Shown one piece after another: positions 16,812 to 25,459 of a DNA stretch of 64,000 nt. Within the stretch, counting starts at the first letter, position 1; each line of letters starts with the position of its first letter. Made by a program: the position numbers and the translations under genes. The stretch covers positions 1 to 64,000 of the forward strand of contig NZ_BBUZ01000043.1 in the NCBI RefSeq assembly GCF_001417735.1, written 5' to 3'. Source of the DNA: Streptomyces sp. NBRC 110028 (GTDB lineage Bacteria > Actinomycetota > Actinomycetes > Streptomycetales > Streptomycetaceae). The notes beneath the pieces are model-generated. The model had not been told where the DNA came from. It made no database searches and worked only from the letters and a program-made list of their open reading frames with translations.

Positions 16812-17918
16812 GTGGCAGCAGGCGACCGGGCATCGAATCCCGGCAAAGCCGACGGTCTGATGCGTGCCACTCTGAGCGCTGTCGCGCCGGGCACGGCGCT
16901 GCGCGACGGCCTTGAGCGCGTCCTCCGTGGAAACACGGGCGGGCTCATCGTGCTCGGCACCGACAAGACCGTCGAGTCGCTGTGTACCGGCGGCTTCGTC
17001 ATCGACGTCGAGTTCACCGCCACCCGGCTGCGCGAACTGTGCAAGCTGGACGGGGCGCTGGTGCTCGACAAGGACATCAGCAAGATCGTGCGGGCGGGGG
17101 TGCAGCTCGTCCCGGACGCGGCGATCGCCACCGAGGAGACCGGCACCCGGCACCGCACCGCGCAGCGCGTCTCCATCCAGACCGGGTTCCCGGTCGTGTC
17201 CGTCAGCCAGTCCATGCGGCTGATCGCGCTGTACGTGGGCGGGCAGCGGCGGGTCCTGGAGGATTCGGCCGCCATCCTCTCGCGCGCCAACCAGGCGCTG
17301 GCCACCCTCGAGCGGTACAAGCTGCGGCTGGACGAGGTCGCGGGCACGCTCTCCGCGCTGGAGATCGAGGACCTGGTCACCGTCCGGGACGTCAGCGCGG
17401 TCGCGCAGCGGCTGGAGATGGTGCGGCGCATCGCCACCGAGATCGCCGAGTACGTGGTGGAGCTGGGCACGGACGGCCGGCTGCTGTCGCTGCAGCTGGA
17501 CGAGCTGATCGCGGGCGTCGAGCCGGAGCGGGAGCTGGTCGTACGGGACTACGTGCCCGAGCCGACCGCCAAGCGCACCCGCACCGTGGCCGACGCGCTC
17601 GCCGAGCTGGACCGGCTCACCCACACCGAGCTGCTCGAACTCCCCATCGTGGCCCGCGCCCTGGGGTACACGGGCTCCCCCGAGACCCTGGACTCGGCGG
17701 TCTCCCCGCGCGGCTTCCGGCTGCTGGCCAAGGTGCCGAGGCTGCCGGGGGCGATCATCGAGCGTCTGGTGGAGCACTTCGGCGGGCTGCAGAAGCTGCT
17801 GGCCGCCAGCGTGGACGATCTGCAGATGGTCGACGGCGTGGGCGAGGCCCGGGCCCGCTCGGTCCGCGAGGGCCTGTCGCGGCTGGCGGAGTCGTCGATC
17901 CTGGAGCGGTACGTGTAA
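16812..17918 (+). CDS. disA: Diadenylate cyclase / DNA integrity scanning protein
   Basis: Makes cyclic di-AMP from two ATP and links it to DNA integrity. The N-terminal DAC domain has the catalytic DGA (KLDGALVLD, near residue 78) and RHRT (TRHRTAQR, near 113). A helical linker follows, then a C-terminal RuvA-like HhH DNA-binding domain (LQMVDGVGEARARSVREGL). The 368-aa length matches the family. The GTG start has GGAGGA five bases upstream. The radA-disA pair is widely conserved in Gram-positive bacteria. c-di-AMP controls osmotic balance and cell-wall enzymes in Streptomyces. Confidence 0.96.
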   Translation: MAAGDRASNPGKADGLMRATLSAVAPGTALRDGLERVLRGNTGGLIVLGTDKTVESLCTGGFVIDVEFTATRLRELCKLDGALVLDKDISKIVRAGVQLVPDAAIATEETGTRHRTAQRVSIQTGFPVVSVSQSMRLIALYVGGQRRVLEDSAAILSRANQALATLERYKLRLDEVAGTLSALEIEDLVTVRDVSAVAQRLEMVRRIATEIAEYVVELGTDGRLLSLQLDELIAGVEPERELVVRDYVPEPTAKRTRTVADALAELDRLTHTELLELPIVARALGYTGSPETLDSAVSPRGFRLLAKVPRLPGAIIERLVEHFGGLQKLLAASVDDLQMVDGVGEARARSVREGLSRLAESSILERYV

Positions 17919-17940
17919 CTCCGCGCGAGGACCCGGGGCA

Positions 17941-17982
17941 GGCGCGCGGGGGCGGAACCCGCTGGTCCCGCCCCCGCGCGCC
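17941..17982. terminator. Terminator between disA and the sugar-acid operon
   Basis: A perfect 15-bp stem of G and C (17941-17955 with 17968-17982) with a 12-base loop lies between two convergent genes and probably acts in both directions. Confidence 0.75.
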
Positions 17983-17992
17983 ACACGCTTCG

Positions 17993-19129
17993 TCACATCC
18001 AGGCAGTCGAGCCGTCAGGGCGTACCGGCACCTTTCGCTTCCAGGTGACCCAGTCGTCCGCGGCGAGCGCGGACTCGTCGATCTCGATGCCCCACCCCGG
18101 GCGATCCGGGCGCAGGTCGAGGTGCCCGTCGGCGGGGAGATAGGGGTCGGGGCACCACGGCACGTCGTCCGGCTTGTACTCGAGGATGGAGAAGTTGGTC
18201 GTCGCGGCCGCGAAGTGCACGTTCGCCGCGGTCGCGAGCGGGCCCAGCGGGTTGTGCGGTGCGAGCGGGACGTAGTGCGCGTCGGCGATGGCGGCGATCT
18301 TCACCATCTGGGTGAGGCCCCCGACGACGCAGATGTCCGGCTGCACGATGTCGGCGCCGCCGGCGCTCAGCAGCGCGAGGAACTCATGGGGGGAGTACAG
18401 GCACTCCCCTGTGGCCAGCGGCACCGCGATCTCGGAGCGGAGCCGGCCCCAGGCGGGGATGTGCTCGGGCCGTATCGGTTCTTCGAGGAAGAGCGGCTGG
18501 CCGGGGGCGAGCGCGGCGCCAAGGTCGACCGCTTGTCGCGGTTCCCACAGGCAGGCGTGCGCGTCGAACGCGAATTCCCACTCCGCCGGGTGTTTGTCGC
18601 GGACCTCGCCGAAGTACTCGCCCAGTTCGCGGACCAGGAGCCCGAACCGGGTGCGGTGCGGTCGCACCCGGTAGGGGCTCAGCTTGAAGGCGGTGAAGCC
18701 GAACCGCTCGTGCAACGCGGCGGTGATGTCGGTCAGTTCACCGATGTCCGGCGCGGAGTACACCCCGGCGTAGACCGGCACCCGGTCGCGTACGGCGCCG
18801 CCCAGCAGCTGGTAGACCGGCGCCCCCACGGCCTTGGCCGCGATGTCCCACAGGGCGTGGTCGATGGCGGCGACGGCGGCCAGGCCCAGTGCGCCCTGGG
18901 GAAAGCGCCCGGACTGCAGGAGGAACTGGTTGATCCGGCCCGGGGACCGGGCGTCCATACCCTTGATTTGCTCGAACAGATAGTCGAGCAGCGGCGGGTA
19001 GGCCAGGTCGGGTCCGTGGTTGTACACCTCCGACCATCCGTCGATCCCGTCCTCGGTGGTGATCTTGACCAGTACCCGGGGCCGGTCGCCCACCCGCTGC
19101 CGGAAGGTCCGCAGGGAGTCGATCCTCAC
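17993..19129 (-). CDS. Enolase-superfamily sugar-acid dehydratase (galactonate dehydratase-like)
   Basis: A 378-aa member of the mandelate racemase/enolase superfamily. Metal ligands fit D in FAFDAHACLW, E in FLEEPIRPEH and E in PLATGECLYS. The later QPDICVVGG and APHNPLGPLATAA, with the catalytic His, are characteristic of the D-galactonate dehydratase group. The N-terminal capping domain is complete. Its GTG start overlaps the upstream TGA in GTGA. As third gene after an MFS transporter and a DapA-family enzyme, it probably dehydrates an aldonic or aldaric acid to a 2-keto-3-deoxy product. The exact substrate is open. Confidence 0.87.
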   Translation of the reverse strand: MRIDSLRTFRQRVGDRPRVLVKITTEDGIDGWSEVYNHGPDLAYPPLLDYLFEQIKGMDARSPGRINQFLLQSGRFPQGALGLAAVAAIDHALWDIAAKAVGAPVYQLLGGAVRDRVPVYAGVYSAPDIGELTDITAALHERFGFTAFKLSPYRVRPHRTRFGLLVRELGEYFGEVRDKHPAEWEFAFDAHACLWEPRQAVDLGAALAPGQPLFLEEPIRPEHIPAWGRLRSEIAVPLATGECLYSPHEFLALLSAGGADIVQPDICVVGGLTQMVKIAAIADAHYVPLAPHNPLGPLATAANVHFAAATTNFSILEYKPDDVPWCPDPYLPADGHLDLRPDRPGWGIEIDESALAADDWVTWKRKVPVRPDGSTAWM

Positions 19130-20091
19130 GCCACACGCTCCCCGGCCGTCTCGGGCACCAGGGAGTGCCACTGCTCCATGGACTCGGCGACCTCGCGGGC
19201 GAGTGCCCCGGACAGCGGGTGGCTGGGGGGACGCACATCCCGCCGGCACAGTCCGATCCGGTGCATGGCTTCTTTCACCACCGCCACGTTGTTGGCCGAG
19301 GCGTCGCGGGCCCGCAACTCCTCGAAGTGGCGGATCCGCCGCCACACCCGGGCGGCGGTGCCGTAGTCCTCGTCGCGGAGCGCGGTGAGCATCTCCAGGG
19401 ACACCGCCGGAGCAATGTTGACCAGGCCGGAGGTGAAGGCCCGCGCCCCCGCCTGCCAGTAGGCCGGGGCGTAGGACTCGGCCAGGCCCGCGATCCACAG
19501 CAGTCCGTCGGAGGCCTCCGTCCGTGTGGCGGCGAACAGGACCGGATCGGGAACCGAGTACTTCAGCCCGACGACGTTCGGCGCCCGTTCCACCAGACGG
19601 GTGATGTGCGCACCGGTGACCGCGCGCTTGGTCAGATAGGGCAGCACCCCGATGTCCGGTACGGCCCGGGCGATCCGTGCGTTGTACTCGACCCAGCCGT
19701 CGGCCGCGAGGTAGGGCAGGACGGGCTCATGGATCATGATCGCGTCCGCGCCCGCATCGCGGGCGAACCGTGCGTCGGAGATGGCCGTCTCGATGTCGAA
19801 TCCCACTCCGGCGACGATCACCGTGGCGTTCGGCGCGGCGCCGTCGTGGGTCTCGCGGGCCGTCAGGACACACCTCAGCACCTGACGGCGTTCGTCCGGG
19901 GAGAGGGCGTAGAACTCGCCGGTATTGCCGTTCGGCGTCAGCACGGAGACTCCGTTGCGGATCAGTCGCGCCGTCAGCGAGATGGTGAGGTCGTGGTCGA
20001 CCGCACCTTCCTCGTCGTACGGGACGACGGGAATACCGATGACGGTACCGAGCCGTTCGACCAGGTGGGCGGTGTTGAGCGAGGCGTTCAC
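19126..20091 (-). CDS. DapA-family aldolase/dehydratase for 2-keto-3-deoxy sugar acids
   Basis: A 321-aa protein of the dihydrodipicolinate synthase/N-acetylneuraminate lyase family. The phosphate/carboxylate loop is in TPNGNTGEFYALSPDERR (about 52-69), a conserved LPYLTKR near 150, and the likely Schiff-base Lys in VVGLKYSVPD. Its partner enzyme makes true lysine synthesis unlikely; a 2-keto-3-deoxy-sugar-acid lyase or a 5-dehydro-4-deoxyglucarate dehydratase fits better. The GTG start overlaps the transporter's TGA, and its own TGA overlaps the next GTG, so all three genes are translationally coupled. Confidence 0.85.
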   Translation of the reverse strand: MNASLNTAHLVERLGTVIGIPVVPYDEEGAVDHDLTISLTARLIRNGVSVLTPNGNTGEFYALSPDERRQVLRCVLTARETHDGAAPNATVIVAGVGFDIETAISDARFARDAGADAIMIHEPVLPYLAADGWVEYNARIARAVPDIGVLPYLTKRAVTGAHITRLVERAPNVVGLKYSVPDPVLFAATRTEASDGLLWIAGLAESYAPAYWQAGARAFTSGLVNIAPAVSLEMLTALRDEDYGTAARVWRRIRHFEELRARDASANNVAVVKEAMHRIGLCRRDVRPPSHPLSGALAREVAESMEQWHSLVPETAGERVA

Positions 20092-21467
20092 GCGGTGGTC
20101 CCTTCGTGCTGTCCGGCGGGGCCCGCGAGGTCGTCGCGGGTCTGGGTGACGGGCTTGACGCGCACCCAGAACAGGTAGATCGCGGCGCTGGCCAGGCAGC
20201 TCACCGCCGCGCCGAGCAGCGGGCCGACATAGGACCCGCCGCTGGACGCCAGGAACAGTCCGATGGCGATGGGGCTGAGGAGGTTGCCCACCTGGGAGCC
20301 GAAGTTCTGGAAGCCGGCCACCGCGCCGACGCACTCCGAGGAGCGCGCCACTTCCGCCGGGAGGCTCAGAATCGCCGCGCCGGCGAAGGAGTGGGCGGCG
20401 CTGCTGACGGTCAGGACCACCATCAGCATCACATTGCTCTGGATGAACGGGGCGAAGCCGATACAGGCGCTCAGGCCGAGCCCGGCGACGATGGGGACCT
20501 TCCGGGCCAGGTTCGGGGAGACTCCGGAGGCCAGCATCCGGTCGGACACGATGCCGCCGAGCACGGTGGAGCCGATCGCGATGAGTGACGGGATCCACCC
20601 CACCATGCCGAAGTCCGCTTCGGAGAATCCGCGGTCGTCGAGCAGATAGCTGGGGTACCAGGTGAGGAAGAACGCCCCGGCGAGCGAGCGGAACACATAG
20701 CCGACCGTCAGCGCCCACACCTGGGAGTCGCTGAGCAGGTCACGCCACGGCACGGTGACGCCGACCGCCGGTTCCGCGGACGTCTGCCCGCCCCGGTCGG
20801 ACCGGATGTGGGCCAGTTCCGCCGCGGAAACGCGCGGATGGACCTCGGGTTCCCGGTAGACGACGGCCCACCCCACGAGCCACAGGAGACCGGCCGCACC
20901 GATCACGACGAAGGACAGGCGCCAGCCACCGAACAGGGTCAGCGCCGTCACGACCGGGATCGACAGCGCGGTGCCGATCTGCTGGCCCATATCGAACAGG
21001 CTGGACGCGAAGGCGCGTTCCCGGCGCGGGAACCACCGCGAGACGATTTTGACGTTCGCCGGCTGCACCGGCGCCTCACCGATACCGAGGCCGAGGCGGA
21101 AGACCACGACCGATCCAACCCCTCGCGCGAAGGCCATCAGCGCCGTCCAGATCGACCACCAGCCGACCGCGACCGGGTAGACGACCCTCGGACCGAAGCG
21201 GTCCAGCAGCCAGCCGGAGGGGATCTGGAAAAGGGCGTAGGTCCAGAAGAACGCCGAGAGCAACACCCCCTGCACGGCGGAACTGATGTGGAACTCGTCC
21301 GACATGTGGGGCATCGCCACGCTCAGCGCGGCGCGGTCGAGATAGGCGATCGTGAGGCCGAGCGCCGAGAAGCCGACGATCGTCCACCGCATGCTGCTGC
21401 GTTGCCGGGACGGTGACGCCGGGGACCTCCCGGCCTTGGAAAGAGGCATGCTGGACAGGGGCACCAT
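20088..21467 (-). CDS. MFS sugar-acid transporter (anion:cation symporter type)
   Basis: Inner-membrane permease of about 459 aa with 12 predicted helices. Helix 1 is WTIVGFSALGLTIAYLDRAALS. The MFS loop is in LLDRFGPRVVYP, and RLGLGIGEAPVQPANVK is typical of the ACS group (glucarate, galactonate and hexuronate carriers). It is the first gene of a three-gene operon with two matching catabolic enzymes. The start is uncertain: ATGs at 21467, 21449 and 21506 are in frame, none with an ideal ribosome-binding site. Confidence 0.85.
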   Translation of the reverse strand: MVPLSSMPLSKAGRSPASPSRQRSSMRWTIVGFSALGLTIAYLDRAALSVAMPHMSDEFHISSAVQGVLLSAFFWTYALFQIPSGWLLDRFGPRVVYPVAVGWWSIWTALMAFARGVGSVVVFRLGLGIGEAPVQPANVKIVSRWFPRRERAFASSLFDMGQQIGTALSIPVVTALTLFGGWRLSFVVIGAAGLLWLVGWAVVYREPEVHPRVSAAELAHIRSDRGGQTSAEPAVGVTVPWRDLLSDSQVWALTVGYVFRSLAGAFFLTWYPSYLLDDRGFSEADFGMVGWIPSLIAIGSTVLGGIVSDRMLASGVSPNLARKVPIVAGLGLSACIGFAPFIQSNVMLMVVLTVSSAAHSFAGAAILSLPAEVARSSECVGAVAGFQNFGSQVGNLLSPIAIGLFLASSGGSYVGPLLGAAVSCLASAAIYLFWVRVKPVTQTRDDLAGPAGQHEGTTA

Positions 21468-21853
21468 CGCTCCCGAAGTTGGATAGGCTCCCCATAGAGG
21501 GAGCATGCTGACTCTCTGTCGCGGCCCGGGATCTTGGCGGTGAACGGGCCGCATCTCACATCGTCAGTGGATGAGCGGCTGCTGCCTGATCAGCTCAGGC
21601 GGCCCAGCTGCTGGCCGAGGCGGCCTATGCACCCGAGGCGACCCCGTAGCGCAACGGACATGGAGTCTCCGATCTGGGCATTGCGCCTCTCATATATGAC
21701 GTACGATGCACGACGCGATGAACGTAGAAGCGCCCAGGTGCATTCGTCAACGCTTTTGACAAACTCCCGCGCTGAAGATCCGTCACTGCATCGAGCGGCG
21801 CGCAGCAGCACCGTCGCCCCCGGTCAAAGCGACCGGGGGCGGGTTCAGCGGGT
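21468..21853. promoter_or_regulatory. Control region of the sugar-acid operon, with terminator
   Basis: A 386-bp gap. The middle part is AT-richer than its surroundings and contains the perfect palindrome TCATATATGA at 21690-21699, beside GACGTACGATG. This is a plausible operator or promoter core for the leftward operon. At 21815-21841 a perfect 11-bp hairpin (CGCCCCCGGTC, loop AAAGC) lies just past the stop of the next minus-strand gene and is its likely terminator. No gene is supported, and no operon-specific regulator gene lies nearby. Confidence 0.55.
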
Positions 21854-22714
21854 TCAGTCCTTGGCGAGGACGAACGACACCTTGGCCGTGCCCAGGCCGT
21901 CGAGCTTCGCCTCGACCAGGTAGGTGCCCGCGGCGGCGGTCTTGGCGCCCTTCGGGGTCGCGCAGTGGGCGGCGGTGCGCTCGCGGTCCCATTCCACGGT
22001 GCGCTTGGTCTCGCCGGAGGCGGGCACCTCGACGAGGGCGGTGGCGGTGCCCTCGGGGCAGTCGTCCGAGGCCCAGACGTGCTCGTTGTCCGCGTCCGTG
22101 ATGGTCAGTGAGGCGGCCGCCCGGCCGAAGTCCACCGCGCAGGAGCTGTTCGAGGAGTTCTTCACGGTGATTTCGAACGTCGGCTTCTCATCCGGCTCGT
22201 ACGTGTTCTTCACCTTCGCGTCCTTGACGCTGCGCACCGTCAGGTCGATGTCGCCGCGCTTGCACTCCGGCAGGCTGGACCCGACCGGCAGCCCCTGGCC
22301 GTCCCCGTCGCCGAGTCCGTCGCCGGTGCCGCCGGCGGCTCCGGTGCCGCCCGTGCCCTCCGCGCCGCCGGACCCGGTGCCCGCGCCGCCACCGCCGCCG
22401 CTCTCACCGGAACCGGAACCGGAGCCCGTGCCGGAACCGGAACCGGGGCCCGTGCCGCCGGTGTCCGACTCGTCGCGCCCGCCCGGCCGTTCGCTGTTCA
22501 CCGGCCCGGAGGAGGTCGGCCCGGGGGTGATCGTGCGCGCGGGTCCGCCGCCCGGCCCCTTGCCCTCGTCGCCTCCGCCGCCGCCCGAACCACCCCAGCC
22601 GAAGGCCCAGATGACGAGCAGCACGATGAGGGCGAGCAGGGCCAGCGCAACAGCCCTCCGCCGCCAGTAGATGGAGGAGGGAAGCGGCCCGATCGGATTG
22701 CGCAGAGATCCCAC
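21854..22714 (-). CDS. Membrane-anchored protein with Gly/Ser/Thr-rich linker, unknown function
   Basis: A 286-aa protein with a short cytoplasmic N terminus, one transmembrane helix (about 20-40, RAVALALLALIVLLVIWAFGW) and about 110 residues of Gly/Ser/Thr low-complexity linker. A C-terminal beta-rich domain of about 130 residues follows (LTVRSVKDAKV, FEITVKNSSNSSCAVDFGRA, LVEAKLDGLGTAKVSFVLA), with four Cys that could form two disulfides. The domain resembles DUF4232-like extracytoplasmic sandwiches, but I cannot name the family. It is divergent from mutY. Confidence 0.78.
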   Translation of the reverse strand: MGSLRNPIGPLPSSIYWRRRAVALALLALIVLLVIWAFGWGGSGGGGGDEGKGPGGGPARTITPGPTSSGPVNSERPGGRDESDTGGTGPGSGSGTGSGSGSGESGGGGGAGTGSGGAEGTGGTGAAGGTGDGLGDGDGQGLPVGSSLPECKRGDIDLTVRSVKDAKVKNTYEPDEKPTFEITVKNSSNSSCAVDFGRAAASLTITDADNEHVWASDDCPEGTATALVEVPASGETKRTVEWDRERTAAHCATPKGAKTAAAGTYLVEAKLDGLGTAKVSFVLAKD

Positions 22715-22953
22715 GCGGAAACTCTACGAGAGAACGGCGCCCACACCCGCCAATAACCGCGGCCAGCCTCCCTACTTTTCTCATCATCCGACCGGATCGG
22801 CCACCTGGGCGGCAACAGTCCGGGCGATTCCCGGCCGCCCACCGCGCAACCGGGCCTGAATTGCACCGTTTCGAGCAGATCTGCCCCAGCTCGACCCGAA
22901 CGCCCGCGCCCACGGCTCCCATCGGGCCTTCCGTCGTGTCAGGATCGGATGTG

Positions 22954-23874
22954 ATGACTGCCATTTCCGCCGCCCCGGCCGCCGCTACCCCCACCCCCGA
23001 CGGTGCCGAGCTCCACCGGCCCGTCATCGACTGGTTCGACGCTCACGCCCGCGACCTCCCCTGGCGCCGCCCGGAGGCCGGAGCGTGGGGTGTGATGGTG
23101 AGCGAGTTCATGCTCCAGCAGACTCCGGTGAGCCGTGTGCTGCCGGTGTACGAGCAGTGGCTCGCCCGCTGGCCCCGCCCCGCCGACCTGGCCGCCGAGC
23201 CGCCCGGTGAGGCGGTCCGCGCCTGGGGCCGGCTCGGCTATCCGCGCCGCGCGCTGCGGCTGCACGGCGCGGCGGCGGCCATAAGGGAGCGGCACGGCGG
23301 CGATGTGCCGGGGGACCACGCGCAGCTGCTCGCGCTGCCGGGGGTCGGTGAGTACACGGCGGCGGCCGTGGCCTCGTTCGCGTACGGGCAGCGCCATCCG
23401 GTGCTGGACACCAACGTCCGCCGGGTGTTCGCCCGGGCGATCAGCGGCGTCCAGTACCCGCCGAACGCCACCACCGCCGCCGAGCGCAAGCTCGCCCGCG
23501 CCCTGCTGCCGGACGACGAGCGGACGGCGGCACGCTGGGCGGCGGCCACGATGGAGCTGGGCGCGCTGGTCTGCACGGCCCGCACCCCCGACTGCGCGCG
23601 CTGTCCCATCGCGGCGTCCTGCGCCTGGCGCGGGGCCGGTTCGCCGGAGCACGACGGGCCGCCGCGGCGCGGCCAGACGTACGCCGGGACGGACCGTCAG
23701 GTGCGCGGCAAGCTGCTGGCGGTGTTGCGGGAGGCGGTCGCGCCGGTGCCACAGGCGGCGCTGGACCAGGTGTGGCACGAGCCGGTGCAGCGGGCCCGGG
23801 CGCTGGACGGGCTGGTCTCCGACGGTCTGGTCGAACCGCTCGCGGGCGGCCTCTACCGGCTGCCGCTGACGTGA
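22954..23874 (+). CDS. mutY: A/G-specific adenine glycosylase
   Basis: Base-excision repair enzyme that removes adenine mispaired with 8-oxoguanine. The HhH-GPD core has FMLQQTPVSRV near residue 53 and the catalytic Asp segment LPGVGEYTAAAVASFAYG then VLDTNVRRV. The [4Fe-4S] loop follows the C-x6-C-x2-C-x5-C spacing (CTARTPDCARCPIAASC). The 306-aa protein lacks most of the C-terminal NUDIX-like 8-oxoG recognition domain, as in several actinobacterial forms. The ATG at 22954 has AGGA about ten bases upstream; a GTG three bases earlier is possible. The sigE operon follows. Confidence 0.93.
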   Translation: MTAISAAPAAATPTPDGAELHRPVIDWFDAHARDLPWRRPEAGAWGVMVSEFMLQQTPVSRVLPVYEQWLARWPRPADLAAEPPGEAVRAWGRLGYPRRALRLHGAAAAIRERHGGDVPGDHAQLLALPGVGEYTAAAVASFAYGQRHPVLDTNVRRVFARAISGVQYPPNATTAAERKLARALLPDDERTAARWAAATMELGALVCTARTPDCARCPIAASCAWRGAGSPEHDGPPRRGQTYAGTDRQVRGKLLAVLREAVAPVPQAALDQVWHEPVQRARALDGLVSDGLVEPLAGGLYRLPLT

Positions 23875-23911
23875 TGTCGGCCTGACCGAATTCACGGTCT
23901 CACCAGGCATC

Positions 23912-23983
23912 CTGTGACAGAGCTGTGACACTCCCAGGACCCGGTTCTGACACGCCGTCGAACCGGGTTCCGCTGTTACACAA
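23912..23983 (+). promoter_or_regulatory. Putative CseB-responsive control region of sigE
   Basis: Upstream of sigE lies an 11-bp direct repeat, CTGTGACAGAG then CTGTGACACTC (23912-23933). A third, weaker copy, CTGTTACACAA, lies at 23973-23983. Eleven-base direct repeats are typical of OmpR/PhoB-type regulators, and CseB is of this class and known to activate sigE. Between them is a 9-bp hairpin (23939-23947 with 23960-23968) that could terminate mutY. No confident promoter boxes can be assigned. Confidence 0.5.
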
Positions 23984-24116
23984 CCTATGGGTAGCTGTGC
24001 GTTTGCCGAGGTGCTGACGCACATGGCGTCGCAACAGCGCCTCCGTAGCGTCCTTCTCGTTCCGGCCGAGCGGTCGGAATCCAACGTGGGGAAGACGCGG
24101 GATGGAGGGCTGCACG

Positions 24117-24734
24117 ATGACCGGCAGCAGCGGCAAGGTTCTGGACTTCGAGGAGTACGTGCGCAACCGGCAGGACGCGCTGCTGCGCAGCGCCCGGCGG
24201 CTGGTTCCGGACCCGATCGAGGCACAGGACCTCCTGCAGACCGCGCTCGTGCGCACCTACGGCCGCTGGGACGGGATAGCCGACAAGTCCCTCGCCGACG
24301 CCTATCTCCGCCGCGTCATGATCAACACCCGTACCGAGTGGTGGCGCGCCCGCAAGCTGGAGGAGGTGCCCACCGAGCAGCTGCCGGAGGCCAGCGTCGA
24401 GGACGGCACCGAGCAGCACGCCGACCGGGCCCTGCTGATGGACATCCTCGGATGCCTGGCTCCCAAGCAGCGCAGCGTCGTGGTGCTGCGACACTGGGAG
24501 CAGATGACGACGGAGGAGACGGCGGAGGCGCTCGGTATGTCGACCGGCACGGTCAAGAGCACGCTGCACCGGGCGCTCGCGCGGCTGCGGCAGGAGCTGG
24601 AGAACCGCGAGCTGGACGCCCGCGCGCTCGGCCGCGAGCCGGCGGGCACGCCCGCCGCCGCGAAGCCGCTCCGGAGGGGGAACCAGGTCCGGCGTGACCG
24701 CCAGGAGCGGGGGCAGGAACGGTGCGCGGCCTGA
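24117..24734 (+). CDS. sigE: ECF sigma factor SigE (cell-envelope stress)
   Basis: RNA polymerase sigma factor of the ECF class, about 205 aa. Region 2 spans about 10-80 (ALLRSARRLVPDPIEAQDLLQTALVRTY, SLADAYLRRVMINT) and region 4 is near 115-165 (LAPKQRSVVVLRHWEQMTTEETAEALGMSTGTVKS). The C-terminal tail is basic. I favour the ATG at 24117, with GGAGGG about eight bases upstream, over the ATG at 24102. The gene order sigE-cseA-cseB-cseC is exactly that of S. coelicolor SCO3356-3359, where CseB/CseC activate sigE after cell-wall damage. Its 3' end overlaps cseA by 13 bp. Confidence 0.95.
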   Translation: MTGSSGKVLDFEEYVRNRQDALLRSARRLVPDPIEAQDLLQTALVRTYGRWDGIADKSLADAYLRRVMINTRTEWWRARKLEEVPTEQLPEASVEDGTEQHADRALLMDILGCLAPKQRSVVVLRHWEQMTTEETAEALGMSTGTVKSTLHRALARLRQELENRELDARALGREPAGTPAAAKPLRRGNQVRRDRQERGQERCAA

Positions 24735-25450
24735 TCAGGGCCTCTCCTGGCAGAACTGCCATGATCAGCGGTGGCGCGGTGGTGGGACTCGCGGCCGCCG
24801 GGGGCTGGCTGCTGGCCGGGTGCACCGGCGACAGCCAGGGCGTGCGTACGGAAGGCCCGGCGCGCACCCAGTGGACCGCGCCCTCGGCGCAGGACCACGG
24901 CTCGTACGCGGGCGGCGGGGCGACCAAGCCGCCGGCCGTGCAGAAGGCCGACGCGGTGCGGCTGATCAAGGACGACCCGAAGGTCGCCCAGGACCTGAAG
25001 ACCCACCTCCAGCCGTGCACGGCGCCGGGTAAGGGCAAGCCGGTCAAGGGCTACCCGGTGGAGGTGGCACGGGGGAAGCTGACCGGACCCACCGCGTCCG
25101 ATCTCGTCATCAACGTCACGACCTGCGACGACGGCTTCGGCATCGGCTCGTATGTGTACCGCAAGGCGGGGCGCGGTTACGAGAACGTGTTCAGCGACGA
25201 GCAGCCGCCGGTCTACGCCGACGTCGTCAAGGGCGATCTGAGCGTCACCAAGCTCAGTTACGCCTCCGGGGACACCGTCTGCTGCCCCTCGCGCGAGGAC
25301 GTCATCACCTACCGTTGGGCGTCGAGCAGGCAGGCTTTCACCGTGGTCCGGCACAAGCACACCGACTACAGCAAGGGCAGCCCCACGGAAGAGCCCGCCC
25401 CCAGCGCCTCCGCGACGGACGGCGGCGAGGACGACGGAACGGAAGGCTGA
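24722..25450 (+). CDS. cseA: CseA, lipoprotein that dampens the SigE response
   Basis: A 242-aa exported lipoprotein. The N terminus has Arg residues, a hydrophobic stretch (AMISGGAVVGLAAAGGW) and the lipobox LLAGC near residue 33. The mature protein has conserved Cys pairs (TTCDDGFG, DTVCCPS) and ends in a Ser/Pro/Glu-rich tail. CseA is known in S. coelicolor as an extracytoplasmic lipoprotein that negatively affects sigE expression. The GTG start lies inside the end of sigE, with AGGAA just upstream, so translation is coupled. Confidence 0.93.
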   Translation: MRGLIRASPGRTAMISGGAVVGLAAAGGWLLAGCTGDSQGVRTEGPARTQWTAPSAQDHGSYAGGGATKPPAVQKADAVRLIKDDPKVAQDLKTHLQPCTAPGKGKPVKGYPVEVARGKLTGPTASDLVINVTTCDDGFGIGSYVYRKAGRGYENVFSDEQPPVYADVVKGDLSVTKLSYASGDTVCCPSREDVITYRWASSRQAFTVVRHKHTDYSKGSPTEEPAPSASATDGGEDDGTEG

Positions 25451-25459
25451 ACCGAGGCT

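Noticed and set aside
19130..21554. Upstream extensions of the enolase-superfamily and DapA-family frames
   Set aside because: They run through the preceding coupled gene in another frame and lack family similarity; GTGA overlaps give better starts.
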